Origin: a virus
Virus record (IMG/VR): IMGVR_UViG_3300046648_000165
Coordinates: 1-37,203 of that record
DNA length: 37,203 nt
Reading direction: 5' to 3' (one strand)
The position numbers and the translations under genes are program-made. The notes under the pieces are model-generated. The model made no database searches. It was not told where the DNA came from and was given only the letters and a program-made list of their open reading frames with translations. The stretch's first letter is position 1. Each line of letters begins with the position of its first letter. This document shows positions 27,613 to 35,335 of this stretch, one piece after another.

Positions 27613-27619
27613 GTGACCC

Positions 27620-30256
27620 TCAGTATTTGATGCAGGCGAGAAGAGCGACGTTACGCATGCGGGCTTCGGTGCCACCAGATGCAACGATAGTCAGACCGGT
27701 CACATGATTTGCGATAGAGATGCCGGTGCCCGCTGCGTATATACCGATGCCCGTGCCGACCGCGTTGGTATAGCCGTTGATGTCGTTCGCGGTGCCCTTG
27801 ATGCTCGTGAACGAAGCACCGCTCGCCGTTCCACTAGAGCCGATGGTCGCGTGTGCGTGGCCCGGATCTGCGACGCCGTGCGCGTGACCCGGATCGCTGA
27901 TGCTATGGATATGGCCAGGATCAGACGTGCCGTGCGTGTGCGTCAGGTTCTGGCTGTCCTGGTAGGAACCGAGAACGCGGCTCGTGTCGAGACCGCGACC
28001 GTCATCGAGACCGCGCGGGACCACGCCGCGCATGTCAGGCACGTTGAACGTCGTCGAGCCGTCGCCTGCGCCATGGGTAGTGCCGATCGCTGCAAAGAGA
28101 GCCGCGTAGGTCGTGCGAGAGATGGCAGCGCCATTGGCTTTCATGTAGCCGGTGGGTGCGGTTGCTCTCGCCGTATAGATGACGGTGCCTTCAGGAACGC
28201 TCGAGAATGCCGCGAGTGCTGCTTGCACGAAAGCGGTCGTGGCGATCCGGGTGTCGTTGGCGCCGGCCGCAGCCGTCGTTGAATTGGTCGCAAAGGTCGC
28301 CGTGCCGCTGATGTCGATCGGCCAGATAGAGTCGTAATTCGCGGCATCGATCTGAACGAGCAGCTTGGTGCCTCCCCAGCCGATCTTGACGGCGTTCGAA
28401 CCCTGACCGGTTCCGGTGCCCTGCTGGACAGGCGTGAAGCCGAGGCTGTTTTGTTTGCCCGCGAGCTGGTTCGTGATCGTCGTCACGAAATTCGGGTCGT
28501 TGCCAAGGGCCGTGGCAAGCTCGTTGATCGTGTCGAGAGCACCAGGCGCACCGTTAATCAGCGCATCGATTGCATTCTTGACGAACGCGGTCGTGGCGAT
28601 CTGCGTCGTCACGGTCGTCGTGGGTGCCGTCGGCGCAGTCGGAGCTCCTGTCAGAGCCGGCGAGTCCAATGGAGCCTTCGTTGCGATCGTAGTCTGCAGC
28701 GCGTCAACGTTAGCCTGAATACCGTCCAGATCGCCCTGCAGGCCAGTGACGTCCGCGACAGCGTGCTGGTGTGCGATCGGCGCAGCGTAAGCCGCAACGG
28801 CCTGGGTGACGCGCTGTGCTGTCCACAGACGTGCGTCCGTGCCTACACCGGCCTGTGCCTCGTTGGCAGCGACCACGTCCAGCTTGATCTGAAGGCTCAG
28901 ATTGGTTCGGAACTGCGCCGGATCTGTGAAGTCCGAGCCGTTGTTCTCCTTAAGCACATAGCTCTGCGGATTGGCGCCGGCGACAGCATCAGCCGAATTC
29001 TTGGCAGCCTGCGCGGATGCAGCGGCAGCAATTTCGGATCCGCTTGCAGCCTGGGCAAAGCCCTGCGCGTTATTGGCCGCATTGATGGCGTCGGTCTTGG
29101 CAGTTTCAGCCGTCGTCGTCGCGGCCAGGATTTCGCCCCGTGCCGTGTCAACATCGTTCTTGGCAGTCGTCGCGCTCGTGTCGGCCGATACCGCATCGTT
29201 CTTGGCCGTCTCGGCGCCGGTTTTCGCAGCGATCGCGTCGGTCTTTGCCGTAACGGCGTCATCCTTGGCCTGGCCGGCGACCGTAGCCGCATCGCCCGCG
29301 TTCGTCGCTGAGGTAGCAGCGGCGATCTTTGCGGCTTCAGCGTCTGTTGCGGACTGGGCGGCAGCAAGCGCTTTTGCATCGGCGTCGGAAGCCGAGGCTG
29401 CGCTATCGGTCTGGGAGCCGGAAGCGGCATCGCGGGCAGCTTCTGCGGCAGTCTTTGCGGTCTGCGATGCCGTCAGCGCGGTCTCCGCAGCGGTCTTTGC
29501 AGTTGCGGCGTCGGTCTTCGACTGAGCAGCGTTGGTCTCGGACGTCTTGGCGTTCTGTTCGGACGTCTTCGCATTGGTTTCAGAGGTTGCCGCGGCGTTC
29601 TTCGAGGCCAGGGCAGCCGCTGCAGATGCGGCAGCGTCCGTCGCCGACCCTGCAGCGGCCGTCGCCTTGTCGATCGACGTCTGCGTCGAATTCGCGACAT
29701 TCGTCTCGCTGGTCTTCGCATTGGTCTCGGATGTTTTGGCGTTGGTTTCCGAGGTCTTCGCGTTGGTCTCGGATGTTTTTGCGGCAATCTGGCTCGCGCC
29801 GGCAGCCGTTGCGGAAGCAGCAGCGTCCGTCTTCGATTGAGCAGCGTCATCTCGGGCAGAGAGCGCCGTCGTGGTCGCAGCGTCAACACTCGTCTTCAGG
29901 GTGATAACGTCGCCCTTGAGCGTCTGTGTGTCACTCTTGGCCGTTTGCGCAGCAGTCGCACTGGTGCTGGCCGCTTGAGCCGACGCTTGAGCATTGTCCT
30001 CCGATGTCTTTGCAGCAACGCCGGCAGCGCCCGCGGCATCCGACAGGGCCTGGGTCTGGTCACGCAGCGCAGTCATGGTCGGCGTGATATCACCCTGCTC
30101 GCCCTTTGGACCAACGGCATAGGCGACGATTTGCGGCGCGGCTTCGGCGCCGGAATAGATCTCGATGACACCTTCGTCGCCCGAGATTTCGAGGATCGTG
30201 GTGATGGTCGGGAATTCGACCTCGACGTCACCCGCTTCGATGATGATCTGATCCAT
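27620..30256 (-). CDS. Tail fibre with coiled repeats and collar domain
   Basis: An 878-residue fibre. A short head (1-60) ends with GPKGEQGD. A very long Ala/Thr/Ser/Lys/Asp-rich shaft follows to about residue 420, including tandem TSETNAK heptads, expected to form a trimeric coiled fibre. A middle section (NPQSYVLKENNGSDFTDPAQFRTNL and repeats of TTAFV) leads to a phage tail-collar domain (GYMKANGAAISRTTYAALFAAIGTTHG, FNVPDMRG) and a C-terminal cluster of HxH motifs (THTHG, GHIHS, GHAHG, GHAHA), as in metal-binding tips of T4-type fibres. It probably contacts the host surface. GAGGT precedes the ATG. Confidence 0.9.
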   Translation of the reverse strand: MDQIIIEAGDVEVEFPTITTILEISGDEGVIEIYSGAEAAPQIVAYAVGPKGEQGDITPTMTALRDQTQALSDAAGAAGVAAKTSEDNAQASAQAASTSATAAQTAKSDTQTLKGDVITLKTSVDAATTTALSARDDAAQSKTDAAASATAAGASQIAAKTSETNAKTSETNAKTSETNAKTSETNVANSTQTSIDKATAAAGSATDAAASAAAALASKNAAATSETNAKTSEQNAKTSETNAAQSKTDAATAKTAAETALTASQTAKTAAEAARDAASGSQTDSAASASDADAKALAAAQSATDAEAAKIAAATSATNAGDAATVAGQAKDDAVTAKTDAIAAKTGAETAKNDAVSADTSATTAKNDVDTARGEILAATTTAETAKTDAINAANNAQGFAQAASGSEIAAAASAQAAKNSADAVAGANPQSYVLKENNGSDFTDPAQFRTNLSLQIKLDVVAANEAQAGVGTDARLWTAQRVTQAVAAYAAPIAHQHAVADVTGLQGDLDGIQANVDALQTTIATKAPLDSPALTGAPTAPTAPTTTVTTQIATTAFVKNAIDALINGAPGALDTINELATALGNDPNFVTTITNQLAGKQNSLGFTPVQQGTGTGQGSNAVKIGWGGTKLLVQIDAANYDSIWPIDISGTATFATNSTTAAAGANDTRIATTAFVQAALAAFSSVPEGTVIYTARATAPTGYMKANGAAISRTTYAALFAAIGTTHGAGDGSTTFNVPDMRGVVPRGLDDGRGLDTSRVLGSYQDSQNLTHTHGTSDPGHIHSISDPGHAHGVADPGHAHATIGSSGTASGASFTSIKGTANDINGYTNAVGTGIGIYAAGTGISIANHVTGLTIVASGGTEARMRNVALLACIKY
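29530..29790 (-). repeat. Tandem 21-bp repeats in the fibre gene
   Basis: Several near-identical 21-bp units encode the heptad TSETNAK, in two clusters (about 29530-29588 and 29700-29783). Slippage here could change fibre length. Confidence 0.7.
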
Positions 30257-30258
30257 GA

Positions 30259-30606
30259 TTAGATACCTCGCGTGATGGCGCGACGGACGGGAACGGCGAG
30301 CAGGAAGCCGAGGTGCTGCTTGAGACCTCCGTCATTGCGGACCACGTCGAGGTAGGCTGTGCGGTCGGGCCAGTCGGCCGTCATAGTGCCCGGAATGCGG
30401 ATCTGCAGGATCTTGTCGGTGATCCGAGTGATGTTAGCATTGGCCGTTGAGATCGTGCAGAGCACGTCATCCGCAGCAGGATCTTTGCGGACCTGGGCGA
30501 TAAACGTCGCGCCCACCGGGAACGTCACAGGCGAGTTCGCGAAGCTCAACTGGATTGCCCAGTCGTAGCCTGCCGTGATGATTTGACCCTTGAACTTCTG
30601 CAGCAT
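30259..30606 (-). CDS. Hypothetical tail-associated protein (115 residues)
   Basis: The ATG at 30606 (MLQKFKGQIITAGYDWAIQLSF) follows GGAAGG; a start at 30633 would lie in the promoter. The sequence alternates strands and turns (TFPVGATFIAQVRKDP, ILQIRIPGTMTADW) and is probably an all-beta virion or baseplate part. It is the first gene of the fibre operon, two bases before the fibre start. Family not recognised. Confidence 0.7.
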   Translation of the reverse strand: MLQKFKGQIITAGYDWAIQLSFANSPVTFPVGATFIAQVRKDPAADDVLCTISTANANITRITDKILQIRIPGTMTADWPDRTAYLDVVRNDGGLKQHLGFLLAVPVRRAITRGI

Positions 30607-30632
30607 CGAATTTCCTTCCTGATCGAGGGTCA

Positions 30633-30661
30633 ATTATCCCTTGTCATGTGTAGTCAGTCAA
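30633..30661 (-). promoter_or_regulatory. Sigma70-like promoter of the tail-fibre operon
   Basis: Minus-strand TTGACT, exactly 17 bases, GATAAT. The TTGACT is part of operator O12, so a bound regulator would block polymerase. Confidence 0.65.
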
Positions 30662-30672
30662 TATTGATTGAC
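30653..30672. promoter_or_regulatory. Operator-like dyad O12 (full consensus)
   Basis: GTCAGTCAAT-ATTGATTGAC matches the dyad consensus at every position and covers the -35 of the tail operon promoter. Confidence 0.7.
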
Positions 30673-30676
30673 CATA

Positions 30677-32536
30677 TCAGGCACGCCACGCGCCATTCTG
30701 GTAGGTCACGAGCGTGCGCTTGCCGTTCTTGTATTGGACCGTGTCAGTGACGGTCCAGCCAGACGGACCCTTGTTGTATCCCTGCTGCAGGTTCTTGACG
30801 CCCGATACATAGATTTCGTCGAGGATCTCGGACGAATGCTTGTCGCCGATATTCATCGGTCGGCCGAGCGCTGCATAGCCGGCGACCGTTCCTCGAGCAC
30901 CATTGGCGCCACGGAAGCCGTGATGGCCACACTCGACGCCATTGATGACGTGGCTCTGGCCATCATGAATCCACATGACGCCGTCCACATTGATGTCGTT
31001 CTTGTCGGCGATCCACCTGACCGCATATTCGAGCAGCGAGAAGGAGCGCGGTTTGCGGCCGGCGTCGAGTTCGTGAGCGACCTCTTCGCGCCAGGTGAGA
31101 TAGGCATCCTCGAGCTGCAGGCCGAAGCGGACATTGATGCCGTCGTTGCGATAGCGCCCTTCCCTCACATAGCGCTCAAGAGCGATATCGTGGTTGGATT
31201 CGATCACGGTGATATGGGTAAACTCGCTCATCTCCTCGAGCAGCTTTGCAACGCCCAGCACTTCGTCAGCCACGCTCTCGCGGTTACGCACGGCGACTTC
31301 GTAGCTCATGGCATTGTCGTGGACGTTGTGATGGTTGCGCCGATAGTTGTCGAAGATGTCATGAACGAGAAAGCGCTTCGGATTGAGCGTGCGCACCAGG
31401 CTCGTTGAGGCCCGGAAGGTTGCGTCGTAGTTCTTCTTGTCTTCCTTGTCGTTGTGGAAGTCGCCACCGACGACCAGATCAACGCTCTCCTCATCGATAT
31501 CGACGACGCCGTCTTTGACGAAGAACTCGAGGTCGTAGAAGGAGCCGTCGGTGTCAGCGAGCAGATGACGGCAGAAGGGATCTCCGGCCTGGTTGAATTC
31601 GACGATGACAGCGCCGAGCTTGTGATAGCTGAGCGCCTTGATGCCTGCCTTGCGCGGAATGATCTTCGGACGCGTGACCATGCCCGTGGTCATGACCTGG
31701 TGCGCCTGCTTCGTGGGATCGAGCGTCGGCACGGACTTGAGCTGGATCTTCGCATGCGGGAAGATGGTCCACTTGCCGCGCGAATAGGTCGTGAGATCGC
31801 CGATCGGACGGTTCGCGGTCGGCAGCATGTTCATTTCGCCGGCAAAGACGAAGTTGTCGCCGATCTGCATCTGACCGAAGCAGAGGAATTCCTGGATCTC
31901 GGCCGCATAGGAGCGCACAGCCGGGTTGTTCTCGCTCCACCACTGCGTCTCATAGGTGCCTGGACCGATGACAATGTCGGCGTCGAGGAAGTTGGCGTAG
32001 GCCTGAAGGTTGAGCCAGAAATCGGGATCAACTGGGCTGTCGTTCTGAGCGCCGGTAAGCAGGAACTTACGTCCGCGTGGATCCTCGACGCCCTCGACCT
32101 TGAGGAGGCCTGTCAGCCAGGTGCGCGGCACGCCTTCGGTCTTGTCACGATCGCCCGATGTCCGGTTGTATCTGCTCGACAGCGAGCCCTCGACCATGAC
32201 GACATCAGGATTGACGACCGGGTAGCGCGAGCCGGTGAGCAGCTTGTGCAGATCCTCGCGCAGGTGATCGGCGCGCTTGTTGGCGTGAATGACCGGATCG
32301 ACGGCAGGTTTCTGTTCGGAAGGATTTCTGACACCGACACGGCTGATCAGAGCCGGAATGTCTTCACCTCTACGTTTACGACCGCGCAGGACCGCTGCTT
32401 TATTCCGGACTGTCTGATACGAGAGTTCGAGCTCGTAGGCGACGTCAGCAAGAAAAGGATAAGTTTCGCGGTCGTTGTAAACCTCAAGAAAGCGTTTGTC
32501 TGAGGCTGAAGTAGTTTCCGGTCCGACTTCGTTCAT
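30677..32536 (-). CDS. Phosphoesterase-like protein, possibly T5 A1-like
   Basis: A 619-residue protein. An N-terminal segment (28-58, FLADVAYELELSYQTVRNKAAVLRGRKRRG) reads as a helix-turn-helix with a basic tail. From residue 355 it has metallophosphoesterase-like blocks: GGDFHN 357-362, HDIFDNYRRNHHN 392-404, SNHD 447-450 and CGHHGFRG 536-543. From memory this plan resembles the T5 first-step-transfer protein A1, which is needed for DNA entry and host shut-off; this must be tested by comparison. It lies between lysis and fibre genes. The ribosome-binding site is weak, and TATAAT (minus strand, 32546-32541) lies just upstream. Confidence 0.7.
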   Translation of the reverse strand: MNEVGPETTSASDKRFLEVYNDRETYPFLADVAYELELSYQTVRNKAAVLRGRKRRGEDIPALISRVGVRNPSEQKPAVDPVIHANKRADHLREDLHKLLTGSRYPVVNPDVVMVEGSLSSRYNRTSGDRDKTEGVPRTWLTGLLKVEGVEDPRGRKFLLTGAQNDSPVDPDFWLNLQAYANFLDADIVIGPGTYETQWWSENNPAVRSYAAEIQEFLCFGQMQIGDNFVFAGEMNMLPTANRPIGDLTTYSRGKWTIFPHAKIQLKSVPTLDPTKQAHQVMTTGMVTRPKIIPRKAGIKALSYHKLGAVIVEFNQAGDPFCRHLLADTDGSFYDLEFFVKDGVVDIDEESVDLVVGGDFHNDKEDKKNYDATFRASTSLVRTLNPKRFLVHDIFDNYRRNHHNVHDNAMSYEVAVRNRESVADEVLGVAKLLEEMSEFTHITVIESNHDIALERYVREGRYRNDGINVRFGLQLEDAYLTWREEVAHELDAGRKPRSFSLLEYAVRWIADKNDINVDGVMWIHDGQSHVINGVECGHHGFRGANGARGTVAGYAALGRPMNIGDKHSSEILDEIYVSGVKNLQQGYNKGPSGWTVTDTVQYKNGKRTLVTYQNGAWRA

Positions 32537-32540
32537 AGTT

Positions 32541-32569
32541 ATTATATTCTCTGTTTGTATTTAATACAT
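32541..32569 (-). promoter_or_regulatory. AT-rich promoter-like leader of the A1-like gene
   Basis: TATAAT lies about ten bases before the ATG on the minus strand, preceded by the dyad TGTATTAAATACA. No -35 is clear, so a late or special promoter is possible. Confidence 0.3.
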
Positions 32570-32588
32570 AGAAGAGAGACGGACCGGA

Positions 32589-32924
32589 TTACTCTCCGGT
32601 CGCGGCCAAATTTGCGCGCAAGGCTTCGTAGTAGCCAATCAATGCCGAGTTGGTCTTCCGGCACATAACGAGACGTGTCCGGTCCTTGCGCCAATACTTC
32701 TCGACCTCTGTCTGGTCGATATCCCGGTCAGGAACGACGACTGGATTCGGGCAAGGCGGCTTGCAGGTCTTGTCGCCCTTGACGCAGGGTAGCAGTTCGG
32801 CCGGCAGTTCCGGCAGGTTGATCGGAACCTTAGCGGATGGCGTTGACACGCTGCACGCTGCCACGCTTGATGCCACCAGTGTGAGCATCAGGATCTTTGT
32901 CAGCTTCGGCATCGAGGCGAGCAT
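32589..32924 (-). CDS. Outer-membrane spanin (Rz1-like lipoprotein)
   Basis: A 111-residue lipoprotein. The signal peptide MLASMPKLTKILMLTLVASS ends in lipobox VAAC (21-24), so C24 would be lipidated. The mature part is Pro-rich at first (STPSAKVPINLPELPAELLP), as in o-spanins, and has further cysteines (CVKGDKTCKPPC). It starts inside the i-spanin gene in another frame after GGAAG and runs on past it. Together with the i-spanin it would fuse inner and outer membranes in the last step of lysis. ATG 32930 is an alternative start. Confidence 0.8.
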   Translation of the reverse strand: MLASMPKLTKILMLTLVASSVAACSVSTPSAKVPINLPELPAELLPCVKGDKTCKPPCPNPVVVPDRDIDQTEVEKYWRKDRTRLVMCRKTNSALIGYYEALRANLAATGE

Positions 32925-33159
32925 TTTCATCTTCCAGATTTTCCTTTTCGACGACGAGAGCGGCGATATCCTCGCGCAGGCCCTTTTCAGCAGAGGCGAT
33001 CGCGACGTTGTTCGCCTTGACCATCGCGGCTTCGTCAGCTTCGTGTTTTGCGGATGACGCGGAATAGCCGCGGTCATAGATCTTGTCGTAGACGACGACG
33101 CCTGCCCCGATGAGGAGCAGTGCGCCGACGGCGAAGGCGATGAGCTTGATCTGGTTCAT
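32830..33159 (-). CDS. Inner-membrane spanin (Rz-like)
   Basis: A 109-residue protein with one N-terminal membrane helix (IKLIAFAVGALLLIGAGVVVY, about 4-24) and then a charged coiled coil (40-85, AEKGLREDIAALVVEKENLEDE), the plan of i-spanins. Its ATG overlaps the endolysin stop (TGATG). The last 95 bases overlap the o-spanin gene in a different frame, as in other Rz/Rz1 pairs. Confidence 0.82.
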   Translation of the reverse strand: MNQIKLIAFAVGALLLIGAGVVVYDKIYDRGYSASSAKHEADEAAMVKANNVAIASAEKGLREDIAALVVEKENLEDENARLDAEADKDPDAHTGGIKRGSVQRVNAIR

Positions 33160-33788
33160 CACTTCACCTCGGTGTTGAGGCAGACCTCGGCTTCGCCAAC
33201 GCGGCTGTCGCCCATGCCACGACGCTTCACGAGACCGTCCAGCGTCCGGCCACCGGCCTTGACGAAGTTGGTGAGCGCAGAGCAGGCAGCAGTCCACTTG
33301 TGCTCGCCGATCGCGTCGGCAGCCTTGGACTTGCGAATGGCGCCCGTGCCGATGTTGTAGGCGACCGAGATCGATGCGCCCTGCAGGCTGTCCGGCGCCT
33401 TAACGAAGTCCTTCACGTTGTCGACCAGCGGCAGGTAGAAGTCGCGGGTGACGCGTCGGACGAACATTGCCTTGCACTCGTCGACCGTGAAATGCATGCC
33501 GAGCCGGACGGGGTGGCCGTTGATCAGCGTTTCGCCAATGCAGACGGTCGGCTTGCCGATCGCGTCGAGGTAGGCTTCGGTGCGAAGGCCTTCCCAGGGT
33601 TCGATCAGCGCGATGGCGATCTCGACGGCCGGAGGCGTGATGCCCTTATCGACCGCTTGGTGAATGGAAGCGGGCGTGATGGTGTGCGAGGCGACAAAGC
33701 CCTGCCAGCCGGTTGCGGCTGCTGCAAGGATACCGGCAAGGACCATTGCCTTCCCGCGCTTGGTAGGGGCGATCTTATTGATTGGCAT
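33159..33788 (-). CDS. SAR endolysin, GH24 lysozyme
   Basis: A 209-residue muramidase. The T4-lysozyme triad E-x8-D-x5-T is E66, D75 and T81 (EPWEGLRTEAYLDAIGKPTVCIGET). The N-terminal segment AMVLAGILAAAATGWQGFVA (14-33) is only mildly hydrophobic and rich in Ala and Gly, as in signal-anchor-release endolysins that leave the membrane when the holin collapses the potential. It cuts cell-wall glycan. AGGAGA precedes the ATG, which overlaps the holin-like gene by 14 bases. Confidence 0.92.
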   Translation of the reverse strand: MPINKIAPTKRGKAMVLAGILAAAATGWQGFVASHTITPASIHQAVDKGITPPAVEIAIALIEPWEGLRTEAYLDAIGKPTVCIGETLINGHPVRLGMHFTVDECKAMFVRRVTRDFYLPLVDNVKDFVKAPDSLQGASISVAYNIGTGAIRKSKAADAIGEHKWTAACSALTNFVKAGGRTLDGLVKRRGMGDSRVGEAEVCLNTEVK

Positions 33789-34011
33789 CAGGGTCTCCTG
33801 AGATGGACTTCTGCAGGCGCACGCGCAGATAGGGGATTGAGAGACCGATCAGGCTCGACACGATGCCCATGGCCCACGGAGGGATCGGCGCGTAGCCGAT
33901 GAAGAACCAGTAGGAACAGTCGAGACCATTGAGGAAGACGAGCGCGTAGCCGGCCCATGCCACGTAGGAATGGGTCAGGATCTTCTTGGTCTTGGGGTGA
34001 AACTTGCTCAT
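33775..34011 (-). CDS. Holin-like membrane protein (78 residues)
   Basis: A short basic start (MSKFHPKTKK) is followed by two hydrophobic segments, about 15-39 (SYVAWAGYALVFLNGL) and 45-63 (PWAMGIVSSLIGLSIPYL), and a basic tail. Size, topology and place directly upstream of the endolysin fit a holin or pinholin. Its ATG overlaps the previous stop (TGATG). No family signature is visible, so the call is from context. Confidence 0.7.
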   Translation of the reverse strand: MSKFHPKTKKILTHSYVAWAGYALVFLNGLDCSYWFFIGYAPIPPWAMGIVSSLIGLSIPYLRVRLQKSISGDPDANQ

Positions 34012-34388
34012 CAGCGCCGCGCCTCGATCATCAGACCAGGCGGGAGTGCCGAAAGCGGAAGCGCTGGACCGATGTATTCGGCCTTTCGGGCGTTTTGACC
34101 GGCTTCGATCACGGCGGTAAGCTTCACCACCGCGTCCTTGAGGTCGCCGGTCTTGTTGGTCAGTTCCTTGACGTTTTCTTTGAACGTCGCGCCGTCCTGG
34201 TCGAGACGACCGATGCGATTGTCTTGCTCGACGTTCTTCATGATCACGGCCTGGACGACGGGTGCGTTTTCAGCACGTCCAGCCAAAAGCCAGTTGTAGC
34301 CACCGATAAGTGTGACAACCAGGCCGATTGCGCCTGTGCAGAGACCGATGGTCTCCTTGTTCAGCGAAATGGAAGGGAGGGTTGCCAT
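34011..34388 (-). CDS. Membrane-anchored coiled-coil protein, possible holin or antiholin
   Basis: A 125-residue protein with one membrane helix (TIGLCTGAIGLVVTLIGGYNWLL, about 13-35) and a long helical part (45-100, VEQDNRIGRLDQDG...DLKDAVVKLTAVIEAG). First gene of the lysis cassette. A second holin-type protein next to the 78-residue one is common in phages, where the two may act as holin and antiholin. The ATG lacks a strong ribosome-binding site, so low expression is possible. Confidence 0.65.
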   Translation of the reverse strand: MATLPSISLNKETIGLCTGAIGLVVTLIGGYNWLLAGRAENAPVVQAVIMKNVEQDNRIGRLDQDGATFKENVKELTNKTGDLKDAVVKLTAVIEAGQNARKAEYIGPALPLSALPPGLMIEARR

Positions 34389-34416
34389 TTAACCAGATCC
34401 AGTGCTTTGTGTGTGG

Positions 34417-34436
34417 GTAAATCAATATTTACTTAC
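34417..34436. promoter_or_regulatory. Operator-like dyad O13
   Basis: GTAAATCAAT-ATTTACTTAC, 19 of 20 matches, one base downstream of the lysis promoter -10, where a bound repressor would block initiation. Confidence 0.65.
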
Positions 34437-34437
34437 C

Positions 34438-34467
34438 AGTATAACAAAGGCACATATCCAATGGCAA
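34438..34467 (-). promoter_or_regulatory. Sigma70-like promoter of the lysis cassette
   Basis: Minus-strand TTGCCA, 18 bases, TATACT (5 of 6 matches each), followed at once by operator O13. Confidence 0.6.
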
Positions 34468-34488
34468 CCGTCTTGTTCTTGGTGTGTT

Positions 34489-34905
34489 CTATTGCGCCAG
34501 AGCTGCGATATCGGACCATTCGACCTGGCTAGCAGCTCTTGCCTCAGCGACCGTAAATGCTGCTGCCACCTTGGCTTTTGTCGTCAGCCGGCGATCCTCG
34601 ATCAGCGGTGAAACGGCTGCCCACTGCTGACGAACAGTCAGAACAACAACGGCCATATCGTAGCGCGTGACGCCATTTGTTGCCGCTTCTCGCGTTAGGT
34701 GTGGCGTTTCGGTATCAGCGACGTTGGCGCCCTGCCCCGGATCAGCAGCGATCAGCTCGGCTTCGGTCTGCTTTGCCGCATAGACCATTTCCTGGCCGGC
34801 GCCGGTCGAGATGAAGAGCTGGCGCGCGAAGCCCGCCTCGGCATCGATCTGAGCGTTCAGCTCTGCCTTGATGGTTGCAAGACCCTTTTGGATGTTAAAC
34901 TGCAT
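34489..34905 (-). CDS. Hypothetical tail-region protein (138 residues)
   Basis: The ATG at 34905 follows an excellent AAGGAGG. The product (MQFNIQKGLATIKAELNAQI) is helical, with the segment DAEAGFARQLFISTGAGQEMVYAAKQTEAELI. I have the impression that similar segments occur in small proteins encoded near tail-fibre genes of alphaproteobacterial phages, but their function is unknown. Last gene of the tail-tip operon, overlapping its neighbour by 11 bases. Confidence 0.75.
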   Translation of the reverse strand: MQFNIQKGLATIKAELNAQIDAEAGFARQLFISTGAGQEMVYAAKQTEAELIAADPGQGANVADTETPHLTREAATNGVTRYDMAVVVLTVRQQWAAVSPLIEDRRLTTKAKVAAAFTVAEARAASQVEWSDIAALAQ

Positions 34906-35332
34906 GGATGATGACCTCCTTGTTGCAGTAGCCGACCGGCGTCCAGAAGAAGAACCGGTAGTCGCCGGGTGTGTCCGTGGTGAAGCCGAAGCTGTTGCCT
35001 GCGTCGTGGAGCTCGCTCCTGTAATCGATCCTCGTGTCAGCCGGCAGCGTGAAGGAAACGCTCGCGACACCATCGGCAGCGATCGTGTATTCGGCTTCCG
35101 CCTCGAGGTTGGCCTTGGTGACGACATTGCCATCGACGACATAGAACTTGGCGTCGAAGAAGAGATCCGGCTCCTGGTCGAGCTTAAGCACGGTGTCACC
35201 CATACCCTGCAGTGCCAGCCAGCTCTCCGGGCAGTTGCCATGACGAAGGATCTGACCCGATGCGTTATGCACCAGGTAGAAGACCGTGTGATCCTGTGAC
35301 AGCTCTTCTGCTACTTCTGTTTCATCCGACAT
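34895..35332 (-). CDS. Hypothetical tail-associated protein (145 residues)
   Basis: An acidic 145-residue protein (MSDETEVAEELSQDHTVFYLVHNASG) with many short beta strands (KFYVVDGNVVTKANLEAEAEY, VASVSFTLPADTRI, DYRFFFWTPVGY), probably a small virion or fibre-linked domain. AGAGGT precedes the ATG, three bases after the tail-tip gene. Family not recognised. Confidence 0.75.
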   Translation of the reverse strand: MSDETEVAEELSQDHTVFYLVHNASGQILRHGNCPESWLALQGMGDTVLKLDQEPDLFFDAKFYVVDGNVVTKANLEAEAEYTIAADGVASVSFTLPADTRIDYRSELHDAGNSFGFTTDTPGDYRFFFWTPVGYCNKEVIIHAV

Positions 35333-35335
35333 GAC

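Noticed and set aside
1910-34436. The 20-bp repeats as a CRISPR array
   Set aside because: Copies are kilobases apart, lie at operon heads and have no regular spacers or cas genes.
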